64,000 nucleotides of DNA from contig OX337228.1 of assembly GCA_946965045.2 (NCBI GenBank), positions 1,364,001 through 1,428,000 of the forward strand. Reading direction: 5' to 3'. Below, in pieces: positions 31,198 through 41,323 of the stretch. This DNA comes from Epithemia pelagica (Eukaryota > Bacillariophyta > Bacillariophyceae > Surirellales > Surirellaceae). The notes under the pieces are model-generated. The model saw only the letters and a list, made by a program, of their open reading frames with translations, was not told the origin of the DNA and ran no database searches. How positions within the stretch are numbered: the first letter of the stretch is position 1; the number at the start of each line of letters is the position of its first letter. The position numbers and the translations under genes were made by a program.

Positions 31198-33123
31198 ATG
31201 AGCACTGGTTGTGGAGATTGTTTCACGAAAACAGGATCCCTTACCGAAACTCAAAGTATTGTCGCAGAAGAAGCAGATCCAGAATTTTCGCTGTGTCATT
31301 TCAGAAGCGCCAAGCGTCTTCAAGTAGATACGACGAACCTTCCTGGCTCCAAACCCATGTCTCGTCCCGGCCACATTCAGGAACCCAGTCGAAGTCGATC
31401 CTCGGCCATGATGCCCGCATCATCGATCCGAGTGCCTTCCAGAGGTCCGATCAATCGTCAAAACCAAAGCATGATTGCACATGCGAACCGAATTCGGCAA
31501 AAACGACAAACTGCAGCGGAAAATGCCGCGAAACAGGGTAGCAACACAACCAAAACCAATACAACAAAAACAAACACAACCAAGACCAATACAACAACAA
31601 AAGCAAATTCAAATCGATTCAGCGCAAAATCACCCCCATCACCAACTAGGGGAATGCAGAGAACGAGATCGGGATCCGTCCGTGCACAAAGAGACGACGT
31701 TGAAACTCGATATATCACAAGTAACGTTCGAGTGAAACATTATTCTTCGCAAGATACATCCATGGCTACAGTTTTAGGATCGGGCCGTGATGAGCACGCT
31801 GGTGAGGAACCAACCTGTGACTACGACAAATCAGCAACGCCCCTCTATGAACTACTCGAGGCCTCAAGTTGGGAAGAAGCAAAGGACCGAAGTAGAAAGC
31901 ATCCGGGGGAAGTCAAGACATGGATAATACGGAGAGACAAAAACCAGAAAGTGAGATGGAAACTACTACCTCTACACGCATCAATCATTTTTCAGGCACC
32001 ACATTCTGTCGTCACCTGCTTGCTTGGCATCTATACTATTGCCGCTCAACGAAGAGATGATCAGGGAATGTTACCTCTCCATCTAGCTTTTCGCCACAAA
32101 CAAGAAGATGAGGAGCTTCTTCAGGCACTTCTGAAGCAGTTTCCAAGAGCAGTTATTCTCAAGGATCTACGAGATCGGGTCCCGCTTGATCATGGTCGAG
32201 ATCTCAAGTTCAGCTCCAAAATAATGAGATTGTACGCGGACGCACATCTCGCAGCCATGGAGCATGGGAAAACCCGACGTCCATCCTTGACCTCTTACAA
32301 CTCGGGCCGCTCGCCATCCCCGAATCTAGAGACTGATGCCGCCACAATGCGTCAAAGACACAGGGAAGAAGTACGGAAACTAAAAACGCACTACGAAGAA
32401 AAAATTGCCGAGCTAATGGAACGCATTGAGAATGATGCAAAGCACTCCAAACTACTTGCGGCCGATGAGCGGCAAGAGCTCATCGATCGGCATAGGGAGG
32501 AGATGGCCCAACTACGGGACTTTCTAACTACTCAGACGGGGCGTGAAAATACAATGATGCATGATTTGCAGGCACAGATTGACGATATCCAGACAGCGTT
32601 GGAAGCTGCTAATATACAAAATGACAGATGGGCGGAGAAGTACAAAGCAATGGAAAACTACGGAAGTGAGCTGCGAATTCAGCTACATAGAATCATTCAG
32701 GATCAGGTACTGATACGAGACATGGCGACGCAGCAAACTGATGAATTTGAGGCTTCAAGAAAGATGAGGTCGCAAATCATACAAACTCTAATCCAACAGG
32801 AAGACGCTGATGGTGAAAACGACAATATGCGTACCTCCAAACTCCTAGAAGTCTCTGAAAACGTGCGCGATCGTATACAAAAGTTGCTTCAGCTCGATCC
32901 AATGGATGAAGAAGTGTCCAGACCAAGCCGAATTGAATTGGAACGGAACAATGTCACGAATAAAAGCAACAAACGTAGCGACTACGGGAAAACACTTGAC
33001 GAAACTGGCTATCGGGTGGAGAATGAAGGGGCTCCAACTATACAAATTTCGGATGATCATGTCGAAATCAGGCCAAGGTCACACGGGGATGAAATAAGTG
33101 CCATAACAGAGCACTCGCCATAA
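31198..33123 (+). CDS. ankyrin-like and coiled-coil protein (641 aa)
   Basis: Function unknown. The N-terminal ~150 residues are basic and Ser/Thr/Asn-rich, with a TNTTK repeat (TNTTKTNTTKTNTTK). Residues about 215-340 resemble ankyrin-type repeats: ATPLYELLEASSWEEAKDRS, then LLPLHASIIFQAPHSVVTCL, DDQGMLPLHLAFRHKQEDEE with LLQALLKQFP, and KDLRDRVPLDHG. Residues about 380-545 are predicted coiled coil (RQRHREEVRKLKTHYEEKIA with ELMERIE). The LPLHLA and PLHAS phrases are the clearest repeat marks. The true start is uncertain: the first 53 codons are less convincing, and ATG at 31357 (MSRPGHIQEPSRSRS) is a good alternative. The gene ends 115 bp from the convergent membrane-protein gene. Confidence 0.7.
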   Translation: MSTGCGDCFTKTGSLTETQSIVAEEADPEFSLCHFRSAKRLQVDTTNLPGSKPMSRPGHIQEPSRSRSSAMMPASSIRVPSRGPINRQNQSMIAHANRIRQKRQTAAENAAKQGSNTTKTNTTKTNTTKTNTTTKANSNRFSAKSPPSPTRGMQRTRSGSVRAQRDDVETRYITSNVRVKHYSSQDTSMATVLGSGRDEHAGEEPTCDYDKSATPLYELLEASSWEEAKDRSRKHPGEVKTWIIRRDKNQKVRWKLLPLHASIIFQAPHSVVTCLLGIYTIAAQRRDDQGMLPLHLAFRHKQEDEELLQALLKQFPRAVILKDLRDRVPLDHGRDLKFSSKIMRLYADAHLAAMEHGKTRRPSLTSYNSGRSPSPNLETDAATMRQRHREEVRKLKTHYEEKIAELMERIENDAKHSKLLAADERQELIDRHREEMAQLRDFLTTQTGRENTMMHDLQAQIDDIQTALEAANIQNDRWAEKYKAMENYGSELRIQLHRIIQDQVLIRDMATQQTDEFEASRKMRSQIIQTLIQQEDADGENDNMRTSKLLEVSENVRDRIQKLLQLDPMDEEVSRPSRIELERNNVTNKSNKRSDYGKTLDETGYRVENEGAPTIQISDDHVEIRPRSHGDEISAITEHSP

Positions 33124-33237
33124 TGCTACTCTAGATTCTAGATGCCGATTATTTTTTCTTACCTTGTCTACGACAGGAGGAAACGTGCTGGGTCGATGCA
33201 GATATCTTTACCAGTCTTTCGTCCAAAATGAGAGTTA

Positions 33238-34789
33238 TCAAAACTCGCTCAGAACATCTACGTACTCTGACGTGGACTCGTCGTCGACATCCTCAAAACC
33301 ATTTTGGTCCTCGTTGTCGCTGGCTATCGACTCAAGTTGCCGTTGCTGAGTCTCTGTCTTTTGGAGCTGAAGCGCACGCGCCCTTTCGACCACCTGTCGC
33401 TGTTTCTCCCGGTATTCCATTTGTTTTCGTTCCAGCGACTGATGAATGCGTTCTCGCAGATCATGAACAAACCAAACTCCGGTTTCGGCGACAAAGATGA
33501 CCAAAATCCACGAAGAAAAGTACGCATTACCTACCAGAGATGCTGCGCCATCAGGGGCTGTTACCCATATAATCGATGGAATCCAAGCAAGGACGAGAAG
33601 CAACAGACAGATACCCTCCACCATGTTCTCGGCTCTACTCTTCTCTTCATTGCTACCGTCAGGTTTCGTCTGTCGACATATCTCCGCCGACACGAAAGCT
33701 GCTGCTGGTGCAATGGTGAAAACGATCAATGTTACGATCAACTGCCACTGGATCTCGGGGATTTGATTGAAGTGCCTGAGTGTACGAGAAAACACTCAAT
33801 CAATGTAAGCAAGAGCCAAACCTCCAGGAGACCCTTTCAACTATCGTTCACGTACCCTAATAGTTGTAGCAGCTGTTCTGTCTTTTCAATGTCGTCCACG
33901 GATAGACGGTCGAGCTTTGCATGAGTCTTCCACAAATCAAGATACCAGATAAGCGTGAACACCCCCATAAACAAGATACATAGCCAACCAGGGGAGCGAT
34001 ACGGCCAGCTTCTGATAAAAGACTTGAGGCTAGAAAGTCCGGCAGCCACCCACCATCGTTCGAGAACCCAGTAGCTCGCGAAACAGCATGCCCAACAAGA
34101 AAAGTACAACGAGTATTGTTCCTTGCTGATGGAACACAATGTTAGACATTGGACAGATTCGACAATTCACTCGTTATCAGATTCCATCACACGTACCCAT
34201 CCCCCGCAATTCCGTTGATGGATGTCTGTATGCCCGTTGCGACCGACCACCAAATAACCAGAAACACAGTCAAAAGCAGCTCGAACCTGCTCTTCGGTTT
34301 GAACGCGACCACCCATATCTTCTGTAAGGGTGTTATGCTATCCAGATGAACAAGTGTTGTCGCTCCAGTAAGGATCAAGGAGACAATTGCGGCTGATAAC
34401 GCATAACTTCTTTGTTCGGGGGTTGCAGGTATCGCTCCCGACGCCTTGATAACGTCCTCACTTTTCTGTGCCGCATCGAAGTTGATAACAGAAGCCAATA
34501 CTAAAGTAAGGTATCCTTTCAGCCTTGAGCTCTTGAAAAGTCGTACTGATTTGCTGCTATCTTGGCTGTTTTCCTCTCCTTCGCTTCTTGCGTCAGCTTC
34601 GTTTCCACCTGATTCAGGATTAGGGTTCTCTGATTTATCATTGTTCAATTTAGATGTTGATTGTGCTGGAGAAAGTCGAGTTTCGTTGTTCTCCTCACTA
34701 ATAACTGTCTTCATGACTTCTTCTCCTTCCCCTTGATCGACACCTTGTTTCTCATGATTGTCATCCACTTCTTCCCGCATGGGCTCCAT
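33238..34789 (-). CDS. multi-pass membrane protein, about 8 helices (466 aa, three exons)
   Basis: Unknown family, probably lineage-specific. Exons 34789-34197, 34125-33856 and 33775-33238 join in phase 2 at both introns (71 and 80 nt). The N-terminal ~80 residues are acidic and soluble. Hydrophobic segments: LKGYLTLVLASVINF, YALSAAIVSLILTGATTLVH, FELLLTVFLVIWWSVATGIQ, YSLYFSCWACCFASYWVLER, GWLCILFMGVFTLIWYLDLW, WQLIVTLIVFTIAPAAAFVS, ICLLLLVLAWIPSIIWV and WILVIFVAETGVWFVHDL. The cytosolic end is a coiled coil (RERIHQSLERKQMEYREKQR) with an acidic tail. The two joins each restore an uninterrupted chain (GIAGDG|KEQYSLYF and LLQLLG|HFNQIPEI). No transporter motif I can name. Confidence 0.72.
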
Positions 34790-35291
34790 TTCTGTTCAAC
34801 AAGATCGCGGCTTCGTTTCTTTCCGTGAGGGCTGGTCTTATCTTGGGTGAATATTCACAAAGTTCACAATTTTGCCCATGTGGCCTGACGTGGCTGTGAA
34901 CTTTTCGTGAATTCGCAAAATCGGATTTGGAGTAGCGTTTCACTTGTCACAAAAAGTTCACACCGTGTCCACCACGACTCGGGGGATGGGGGATGTGAAT
35001 TTCACATGTAAAAATGAACTTTTTCACATGGACCCTCGGTTTTCACACCCAAAAACTGTGACATGCCGAAGCTGTTTTTGTCGCTCCTCATGGTACCTCA
35101 CTATCCAGTCCCGAAAGATCCAAGACACACTACTACTGTGTAAAAGACAGTACCCACTTTGCTTTAACCTTTAACCCTAAAATGAGTGCTAGCTGTATCC
35201 TCCATAGCCGCCTCACGCTAGCTAAGGCGTCCAACGAAAGAATTATCTCGTCGAAGGTTTAGTGATCATCAAATCATCACATCATTGACCG
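34790..35291. promoter_or_regulatory. upstream region with a dense GTGAA/TTCAC cluster
   Basis: The 5' flank of the 8-helix protein and 3' flank of the next gene, both minus. From 34847 to about 35050 the pentamer GTGAA or its complement TTCAC occurs roughly ten times, including the palindrome GTGAATATTCAC at 34847-34858 and GTGAATTTCACATG near 34994. This spacing, 58-260 bp upstream of the start, would suit a regulatory element. The factor is unknown. A 76-codon plus frame here is not supported. Confidence 0.4.
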
Positions 35292-37061
35292 TTATGGTTC
35301 TGATGAGGCCTTGACCGTGTTCCTAGGAGAATGCGGCTTTTCGTTCGTCGATTGCTCATCATCCTTCTCGTCGTCGTCTTCAAATTGCGACTCCTCCATG
35401 TCTTCGTCGTTTCCGATTTCAGCGTCCTCCATTGAGCTCAAGTATTCGAGCCTGGTTTGTTTCTGCGATTCCACCACGTCCACCAGAACACTCTTGGACC
35501 GCTTTTGTCCAAATGCTCTCAGAGCTCGTTTCCGGCTGAATTCATTTTTCGAGTCACTCTCGTCACGGTGAATTCGATGAAACTGCTGCACATTGGTGAT
35601 AAACTCCTTGGCACCCGATCCTGATATGCTATACACAAACTCTTCATACACGGGGGGCGACATTTGTTCCTTGGCCAACCGAAACACTGTGATTCGATGG
35701 TCCTTTTCGGATTCGTCCCAATCGTCCACATAGATGCGGCAATAGTCGCCAGGACTAAAGGAATGCCTCAAGGTTTCATCTCTCGTCTCTTCAAAGGTGC
35801 AAAAGACCTTGGTCACCTCAACTTGGTCGGGTAGTCGATTGTCTCTCTTAAAGTACAAGTAGTCATGGGCAAGTTTGATAATGTTGGTGGTCGCTTGGTC
35901 GTTGTCCCAGTCAATCATGTCCAAGCTGAATCGTTCCGTCGGCTGGAAGGGTCGTATCCGGTCATCAATTTCGAGCAAAAAGACAGTGGCCAGCGAGTTG
36001 AGAATGGCATCCGTGACAGTTTCGGCGGAGAGGATAAAGGGTACATTCAACCAAAACAAAAAGTACCCCAGGAATCCATTCCCCACCAAGTTGAGCAAGA
36101 GCGAGTAGTCTCGACGCAATCGCTCGGTCCGATACTCGGCCCGTCGAACGCGCAGCGCTTGAATGACATGGGTTGCTCGGTTGGCCGCCACGTAATTCTC
36201 CAGTACAAAACCAATAAACAGGGAGATGGTAGCCGAGGCAATGACACAGTTGGAAACAATCAAATTGACCTGGCCGTTCCGAAACTTGTCGGCGAGATTA
36301 TCAATAATTTCTTCAATGATAAAGACAATAAAGATGATTTGTGTGGCAATGGCGAGGGTACTCAAAAAGACATTGAGAATGGTCCAATCCACCATGGCCT
36401 CATCGTTTTGTTGCTCGCGGTCCATTTCGGTTTCATCTCGTTGCGACTGCGTGTGCAAGAACCGGGATAAGATTCGTGGCTTGGAGATGCGCTCGAGACA
36501 GGAAGCTTCGTGAATGTTGTACACGTGACGTTCCAATTGTTTGAGATACTTGTAGACTCGAACAAATCGAACGGGATCGAGTTTGCCCCACTCAAAGTCC
36601 CGATAGTTTTGTGCTTCTCCAGTAAACACCAAATCCACCAGTAGATCTTGGAGGAGCTGCCACATCATTCCCAATAAATTCTTGTCCCGATACTTGTCTG
36701 GTTCCGGTCTTGATGTTGTCGTTGTGGTTTTGTCTCGTCGCGTCAAGACTTCATCGACATCTCCATCTCGTCGAATTTCATCCAGGCGTTCCAAAATGGC
36801 CAGGAGTAGACCATTGTCATTTTTCGTCGTGGCAGCCCACTTGATAAAGTCCACGCGATCAATCACATCGTCCGATCGCAAAAATTCATAGGCCGAACAG
36901 AGGCGGGCCAACATGGTGGTACAACAACGCGCAAGAGTGCCGTAACGATGCCCCTTCCTCTGGTAGACTGCCTTGACAGAAAAAGGATTGAATCTTTTCG
37001 GAGTTCGGCGGGGAGGAAGATATATCGAACATTTTGGATACTGCGGGTTTCGGGGTTTCAA
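35292..37061 (-). CDS. multi-pass membrane protein with acidic C-terminus (589 aa)
   Basis: Not recognised. The soluble N-terminal half contains YEFLRSDDVIDRVDFIKWAA and LLGMMWQLLQDLLVDLVF. Hydrophobic segments lie at about residues 226-255 (ILNVFLSTLAIATQIIFIVF), 264-290 (IVSNCVIASATISLFIGFVL), 318-345 (LLLNLVGNGFLGYFLFWLNV) and 350-370 (AILNSLATVFLLEI). A cytosolic domain follows (FSPGDYCRIYVDDWDESEKD; EEFVYSISGSGAKEFITNVQ), then a strongly acidic tail (GNDEDMEESQFEDDDEKDDE). An alternative start is MLARLCSAYEF at 36914, because the first 49 residues are basic and poorly structured. Confidence 0.7.
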   Translation of the reverse strand: MKPRNPQYPKCSIYLPPRRTPKRFNPFSVKAVYQRKGHRYGTLARCCTTMLARLCSAYEFLRSDDVIDRVDFIKWAATTKNDNGLLLAILERLDEIRRDGDVDEVLTRRDKTTTTTSRPEPDKYRDKNLLGMMWQLLQDLLVDLVFTGEAQNYRDFEWGKLDPVRFVRVYKYLKQLERHVYNIHEASCLERISKPRILSRFLHTQSQRDETEMDREQQNDEAMVDWTILNVFLSTLAIATQIIFIVFIIEEIIDNLADKFRNGQVNLIVSNCVIASATISLFIGFVLENYVAANRATHVIQALRVRRAEYRTERLRRDYSLLLNLVGNGFLGYFLFWLNVPFILSAETVTDAILNSLATVFLLEIDDRIRPFQPTERFSLDMIDWDNDQATTNIIKLAHDYLYFKRDNRLPDQVEVTKVFCTFEETRDETLRHSFSPGDYCRIYVDDWDESEKDHRITVFRLAKEQMSPPVYEEFVYSISGSGAKEFITNVQQFHRIHRDESDSKNEFSRKRALRAFGQKRSKSVLVDVVESQKQTRLEYLSSMEDAEIGNDEDMEESQFEDDDEKDDEQSTNEKPHSPRNTVKASSEP

Positions 37062-37254
37062 AGAGCAGTATAGATCTTAGATGGGAAAGATAAAGATGGC
37101 TGACTCGACCCGAAGTTCGTGATTGACGCGGGGCGAGCCAAGTCCGAACTTGTTCCGATTGATCCGGAACTCCAACATTTTTCGCTCAGTCGTGCTGTTC
37201 GTCCACAAAAAAAGGAAGCAAGCATCGGGGGACAATCTCGTCTGTTGAGTAGTA

Positions 37255-38580
37255 GTGAGGATCATGGAAGACGTTCTTTCCACGTTTTTCCAGCAAGCCA
37301 CCACAGCTCTCAACCATGTGGAGATTGATGCGGTATTGGCCTATTCGGACATTCGATCTCTGTTACTGGAGGTGCAGCTGAGTACCCTGGGCCGAGTCGT
37401 ACAGGAACACAATGACCAACAACGGGGAGACGCATCCAACCGTTTCGTGGACATGGAAGACGTTCGAGAACGTCTCAAGAATCTCAATCATGACAACAAT
37501 GACAGTGAACAAGATAGCAGCTCCGTCACTCTCTCCAAGTTGTCCGGGGTCATGAATGAGGCTGCTCGGTTGGCCTTTGCCCGGCTGGTACTGTGCTCTG
37601 GATTGTTGCACGAATCTTCCTCCGTTACTACATCCGAACAGCTCCAGCGACAAGCATCTGGAACACTGGACCGGAAGCATGTGTTGGAATTTTGTGGCCT
37701 GGTGCAATCGACCCTGCGACTCCCCATGGTCCTGGACCACTTGCAACAGGGAACGCCCCTCTTTCCCGAGATTGTGGCTGCTGCTGCTGCTGGGGACAAA
37801 TCATCTTGCCGGGTGCAGCAACAACCTCACGATCGCCTCTTGCACATTCAGTCCCTATTGTTTCAATCGTTGGGCTATGACCCCGGCTTTGCGCATGAGG
37901 AAATGAAACGTCTATTTCTCACCATTCATCATGACGCTACGGAACCCAACGATGGCCCCACCAATAATGACAATGACACGAATCCCTATTCGCCGTATGC
38001 TCACGACACAGAAATCCTCCGTGCCATGCAAGAAATGGTCTCGGCCACCAGTCTCGCACTGGCCAAGGCACAGCAATCCTCCCACGCTCCATCCTCCCTC
38101 TTGTTGTCGGATATGGAGCAGGGAGGGGTAACCCGAGTTGTGGGAGTAACGTATTCCGAAAGGATGGTCGATCCCACAACGGGGCAGGTGGTGGAATCTT
38201 GTGCAGAAAGTACGACTGCACCCACCATGGAATCCATGCAAGAACCGGCGACACGAGAAGAGGACCAATCACAACAACAAGAAGAACAACAGAGACGACA
38301 CGAAACTCGAGTACATGTAGCGACCGCGTCCTTACAAACGCAACTGTATCAAGAGTTGGTGGCCATGACGGAATCAGAACGAACGGCCACACTGGCCGAG
38401 GCACACGACGTGACACGACGCGTGTTACAGGAGGCTGCCTCCCAACCAGGCCCCCTGGAACGAATCGAATTTCTCCGTTCCATGGATCCATCCACGCAAC
38501 GACTCATGATCCTGCACAACCTCTGGAACGCACGCAACAAGAACCACAACAACCACAAGGAGGAGGATGAGGGATCATGA
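37255..38580 (+). CDS. conserved-looking soluble protein of unknown function (441 aa)
   Basis: No family recognised. Single open frame. The first ~200 residues are helical (MEDVLSTFFQQATTALNHVE, RSLLLEVQLSTLGRVVQEHN, MNEAARLAFARLVLCSGLLH). The middle contains GYDPGFAHEEMKRLFLTIHH and DTEILRAMQEMVSATSLALA, then a Gln/Glu-rich linker (SQQQEEQQRRHETR). It ends with LYQELVAMTESERTATLAEA and FLRSMDPSTQRLMILHNLWN. The last part resembles short four-helix segments that pack on a partner, but this is only inference. No signal or membrane segment. Codon use is like its neighbours. Confidence 0.65.
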   Translation: MRIMEDVLSTFFQQATTALNHVEIDAVLAYSDIRSLLLEVQLSTLGRVVQEHNDQQRGDASNRFVDMEDVRERLKNLNHDNNDSEQDSSSVTLSKLSGVMNEAARLAFARLVLCSGLLHESSSVTTSEQLQRQASGTLDRKHVLEFCGLVQSTLRLPMVLDHLQQGTPLFPEIVAAAAAGDKSSCRVQQQPHDRLLHIQSLLFQSLGYDPGFAHEEMKRLFLTIHHDATEPNDGPTNNDNDTNPYSPYAHDTEILRAMQEMVSATSLALAKAQQSSHAPSSLLLSDMEQGGVTRVVGVTYSERMVDPTTGQVVESCAESTTAPTMESMQEPATREEDQSQQQEEQQRRHETRVHVATASLQTQLYQELVAMTESERTATLAEAHDVTRRVLQEAASQPGPLERIEFLRSMDPSTQRLMILHNLWNARNKNHNNHKEEDEGS

Positions 38581-38975
38581 CGGACAGGCAGTGTTGGAAC
38601 GTAGGAATGAAGGAACAAACTAGGTAGAGTAAGACTTTCTTCCCAAGTAGACTTGGTTGTCCTGAAAAATGTCTCACGTTGCGAGAGGTACATGCAAAAC
38701 TGTCACCCAAGCTCGACACGCCGGAGCGGCCAGGCCTTGTAGTAGTTGCTACCAGAAACGAGTAACGCTTGCCCGAGTCTACACTATAATATTATTCTGT
38801 GGTTGTTTGGTTTCTCTCGTACGCAGGGACGCGCAACACCAACGGCGGTTGCCGTGGGTCCGAGGAGTGGTGGTGGTGGTTGGGTGGGTGGTACTGGCAC
38901 CCAACCATGAGGAGCCTCCTAACTAAAATCAACACCTCCTAACTAAAATCAAATGTGTGTTGTGTACGAATGCTG
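38581..38975. other. convergent intergenic region with a short tandem duplication
   Basis: Contains a short tandem duplication of CTCCTAACTAAAATCAA between about 38916 and 38953. No gene recognised. Confidence 0.5.
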
Positions 38976-39960
38976 CTATTTGGCACTCACGTTTCTTAAT
39001 GTTTGAAGTTGCGACATGGCCCTCATATGCGTTCGGATACTTTTGCAATAATTGTTGGTTTGAATCGTGTCATTGTAGAGTTGCGTCGGCGTCATGGGTG
39101 TTGCTGTAGTCTTCTTGGTCAAAGTAGTAGAAGCACCCGCACCCGTAGACGACGACGACGCAGCAGCAGCAGCCGGAGGCGGACGACGAAGCGAGTGTTC
39201 CAAACAGCACTGATCGAGTTTGGGAATGAGAAAACAGCCCGCCAACAGGGCCACCACCACCACGGCCACCACAATCCACACAAAGGGGTCCACGCCTCCC
39301 TTGTCGTCATTATTGTTGTTGCTGCTGTTGGTGTTTGGTTGGGGTCGGAAATTCCCGCTGCTACCAGTGCTGCCATTTGTCAGTATTCGTATCGTCCAAA
39401 CAGGCCACAACCAAGTCGGTCTTTACCATTTTGCGCGCCGGACTATTGCCATTGTCGTAACACACAATGAAATCCGACGTGTCCGTGGTCGGAGACGTGG
39501 CGTCGGCCCTGAAATTAGCCAACTTGACTAGACTCAAGGGAGCCGTGTCGTCGTTGTCCAAGCAAAACAAGCCGCGCGTCACCAGTTGCCATGGCATGGG
39601 AAATTTGGGAAGATAAAAGAGAATGGTGTCGAGCGCTGGAGTGCCACTGTTGCTGTCGCGCACGTGCAAGAGTTCGGGTACCGCACCTTGACTTACAGCA
39701 CAGGCCTGTAACTCCTCCACATCCGGATCATTCTTCTCGTCCACACGACGAAACGTGCCCATGGTGAACTCCTGCAAGACGGTCGATGTGGCAACGGCGC
39801 CACCTGTACGACAAGCCTCCGAGATGCGGATTGTGCGACATGACGACGACGACGATGACGCGGCTGTAGTCCTTGTCGGAACAAGAAGAAGCAACAGACA
39901 AAGGCCAATGACACTGCTACTACGAATGCCAAACGCGACGGCACAGAAAAGAAGGGCCAC
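38976..39960 (-). pseudogene. single-pass membrane protein, apparently split by a frameshift
   Basis: Two overlapping minus frames look like one gene. The upstream frame (39960-39361, 199 codons) has a signal peptide (VIGLCLLLLLVPTRTTAAS) and a Cys-containing ectodomain (CRTIRISEACRTGG, ELQACAVSQGAVPEL, RGLFCLDNDD, DFIVCYDNGN, VVACLDD) before TAG at 39361-39363. The other frame (39410-38976) carries an Asn-rich stalk (PNTNSSNNNNDDKGG), a membrane helix (DPFVWIVVAVVVVALLAGCF) and a cytosolic tail with RRPPPAAAAASSSS. Together they would form a normal type I membrane protein. Going from the first to the second frame needs a +1 shift inside 39361-39410; no GT..AG intron in matching phase was found there. 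It could be a true lesion, a base-call error, or two overlapping genes. The ectodomain is not from a family I know. Confidence 0.5.
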
Positions 39961-40282
39961 AGGGATGGATGATACACGGAATCAATGTCCTTTTGGCCGA
40001 GGTATCTTGGAGCCAAACGGTTGAATGTGGCTTTGTATGTGTTTCTCTGCCATTCTGTCCCAAAAATGAAAAAATTAAAAGTTGCACCCAAGTCTCATTA
40101 TCGGGTCTCGGAATTTTCTTTTGGCAGTATCGGCATTTGGCAGTATCGGTATCGGCACAAGCAGTCGAAAACCCTTGCCCTCCCATCGCGTAGCCTTTCG
40201 CGAATCGCATGAAATCTTAAATGCGACCCATCCGCTTTCAACTCATGATTCCGTTCCAGATACAGCAAAATACGAAGCGACG
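39961..40282. promoter_or_regulatory. divergent promoter occupied by a dispersed repeat
   Basis: The 322 bp between two head-to-head starts (39960 minus, 40283 plus). The dispersed repeat covers about 39985-40207, leaving only about 25 bp and 75 bp to the two start codons. Any promoter elements for both genes are therefore inside or right beside the repeat. Confidence 0.5.
39985..40207 (-). repeat. dispersed repeat, copy 2
   Basis: Reverse-strand copy of 27857-28026, with an insertion in the centre that holds three near-tandem CCGATACTGCC/CCGATACC units. The end blocks are nearly identical in both copies. Plus and minus frames through it are repeat-derived and not counted as genes. Confidence 0.75.
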
Positions 40283-41323
40283 ATGCCACGATTCCGCGAC
40301 GAATGGGTTGTGGACAGAGTCTTGTTCGATTTCGTCTCGGGTGGAGCTTGTTCCTGCTGTGGCTTGCAGCACTTTCTTCCCAACGGCGTGAATGATTTGA
40401 TTGGCGCCGTTTCGGATTTGGATACCGATCAACAGAACAATGAGGTTGCCGCCTTGGCATTTCATCCCTGGCCCCAAGAACTTCGGTACGTGAATTCATC
40501 GCAAGAACAAATGTGGCACATGCATGAAGTATAACTCTATGACATGTCTCTACTAGATGGTTGGTATTCTATCGATATCTGACCGTTTTCCTTCTCATTT
40601 GTTGGGTCGCCCATGGATGATGCAACTTGTATCAGAGAACAAATCTGGGCAGATCGTGTTCGGTTGCGACAGAAACTCAAGCTGGATAAGGGAAAATATC
40701 AGAAGATTTGGGAGGATGAGGAATGCAGACATCGATTTTTGAATTGGTGCTGGAAACCTGAAACAATCTGCAACTACCGACGATGGTTTCAACTTTCTCG
40801 GACCGAGATTATGGAACTGATTCATCAACGGTACAATATACATTCGGCGTTTGGTGTGGTACTGTGCACGGTGGTGGAACAGATTGCGGGCTTTCACCTG
40901 ACCGGTTATCCACTGGATGGTCGCGGAACCTACGAAAAAGAATTTGAACGAATGCTTACCTATGATCGACGAGGAGGATTCACAATGCCCATCTTTCCGT
41001 TGGCGGCGGATAGCTCGGATGCCTCAACTGTCGACAAAGTGCTACTAAAGGCATGGCTCGATCACATGGAGCACAGTGTAGGGAGCCCAGGGAAGCAACT
41101 TTTGGTGAGAAAAGAGGAGCCCAACATGGATGGAACAAGTTGTACAAACGAAACAACCACAAATAATTCTGTAAAAGATGACGAGGGCGATCCTGACGAA
41201 TCTGGACAACAGCCGTCGAAAGCCCAAACAAGCTTTGCGTCCGATCGCAGAATTGTTCGGTTGCTCATTGCCCGAATCTGGGCGGAGCAACTTGAGTCCA
41301 AATTCAGAGAGCAAGACGTTTAG
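40283..41323 (+). CDS. protein of unknown function, two exons (296 aa)
   Basis: No family recognised. Exon 1 (40283-40485) encodes MPRFRDEWVVDRVLFDFVSG and a Cys-rich ACSCCGLQHFLP. Exon 2 (40636-41323) continues in phase 2, giving HPWPQELREQIWADRVRLRQ across the join. The middle is rich in Trp and Cys (DEECRHRFLNWCWKPETICN, RRWFQLSRTEIMELIHQRYN) and is followed by FGVVLCTVVEQIAGFHLTGY. A polar, poorly structured linker precedes a final helix (RRIVRLLIARIWAEQLESKF). The intron is 150 nt with GTACGT donor and CAG acceptor. No signal peptide. Function cannot be inferred from these features. Confidence 0.6.

Noticed and set aside
39361-39410. Programmed ribosomal frameshifting at the membrane-protein break
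   Set aside because: No slippery heptamer or evident downstream structure; a lesion or base error is simpler.
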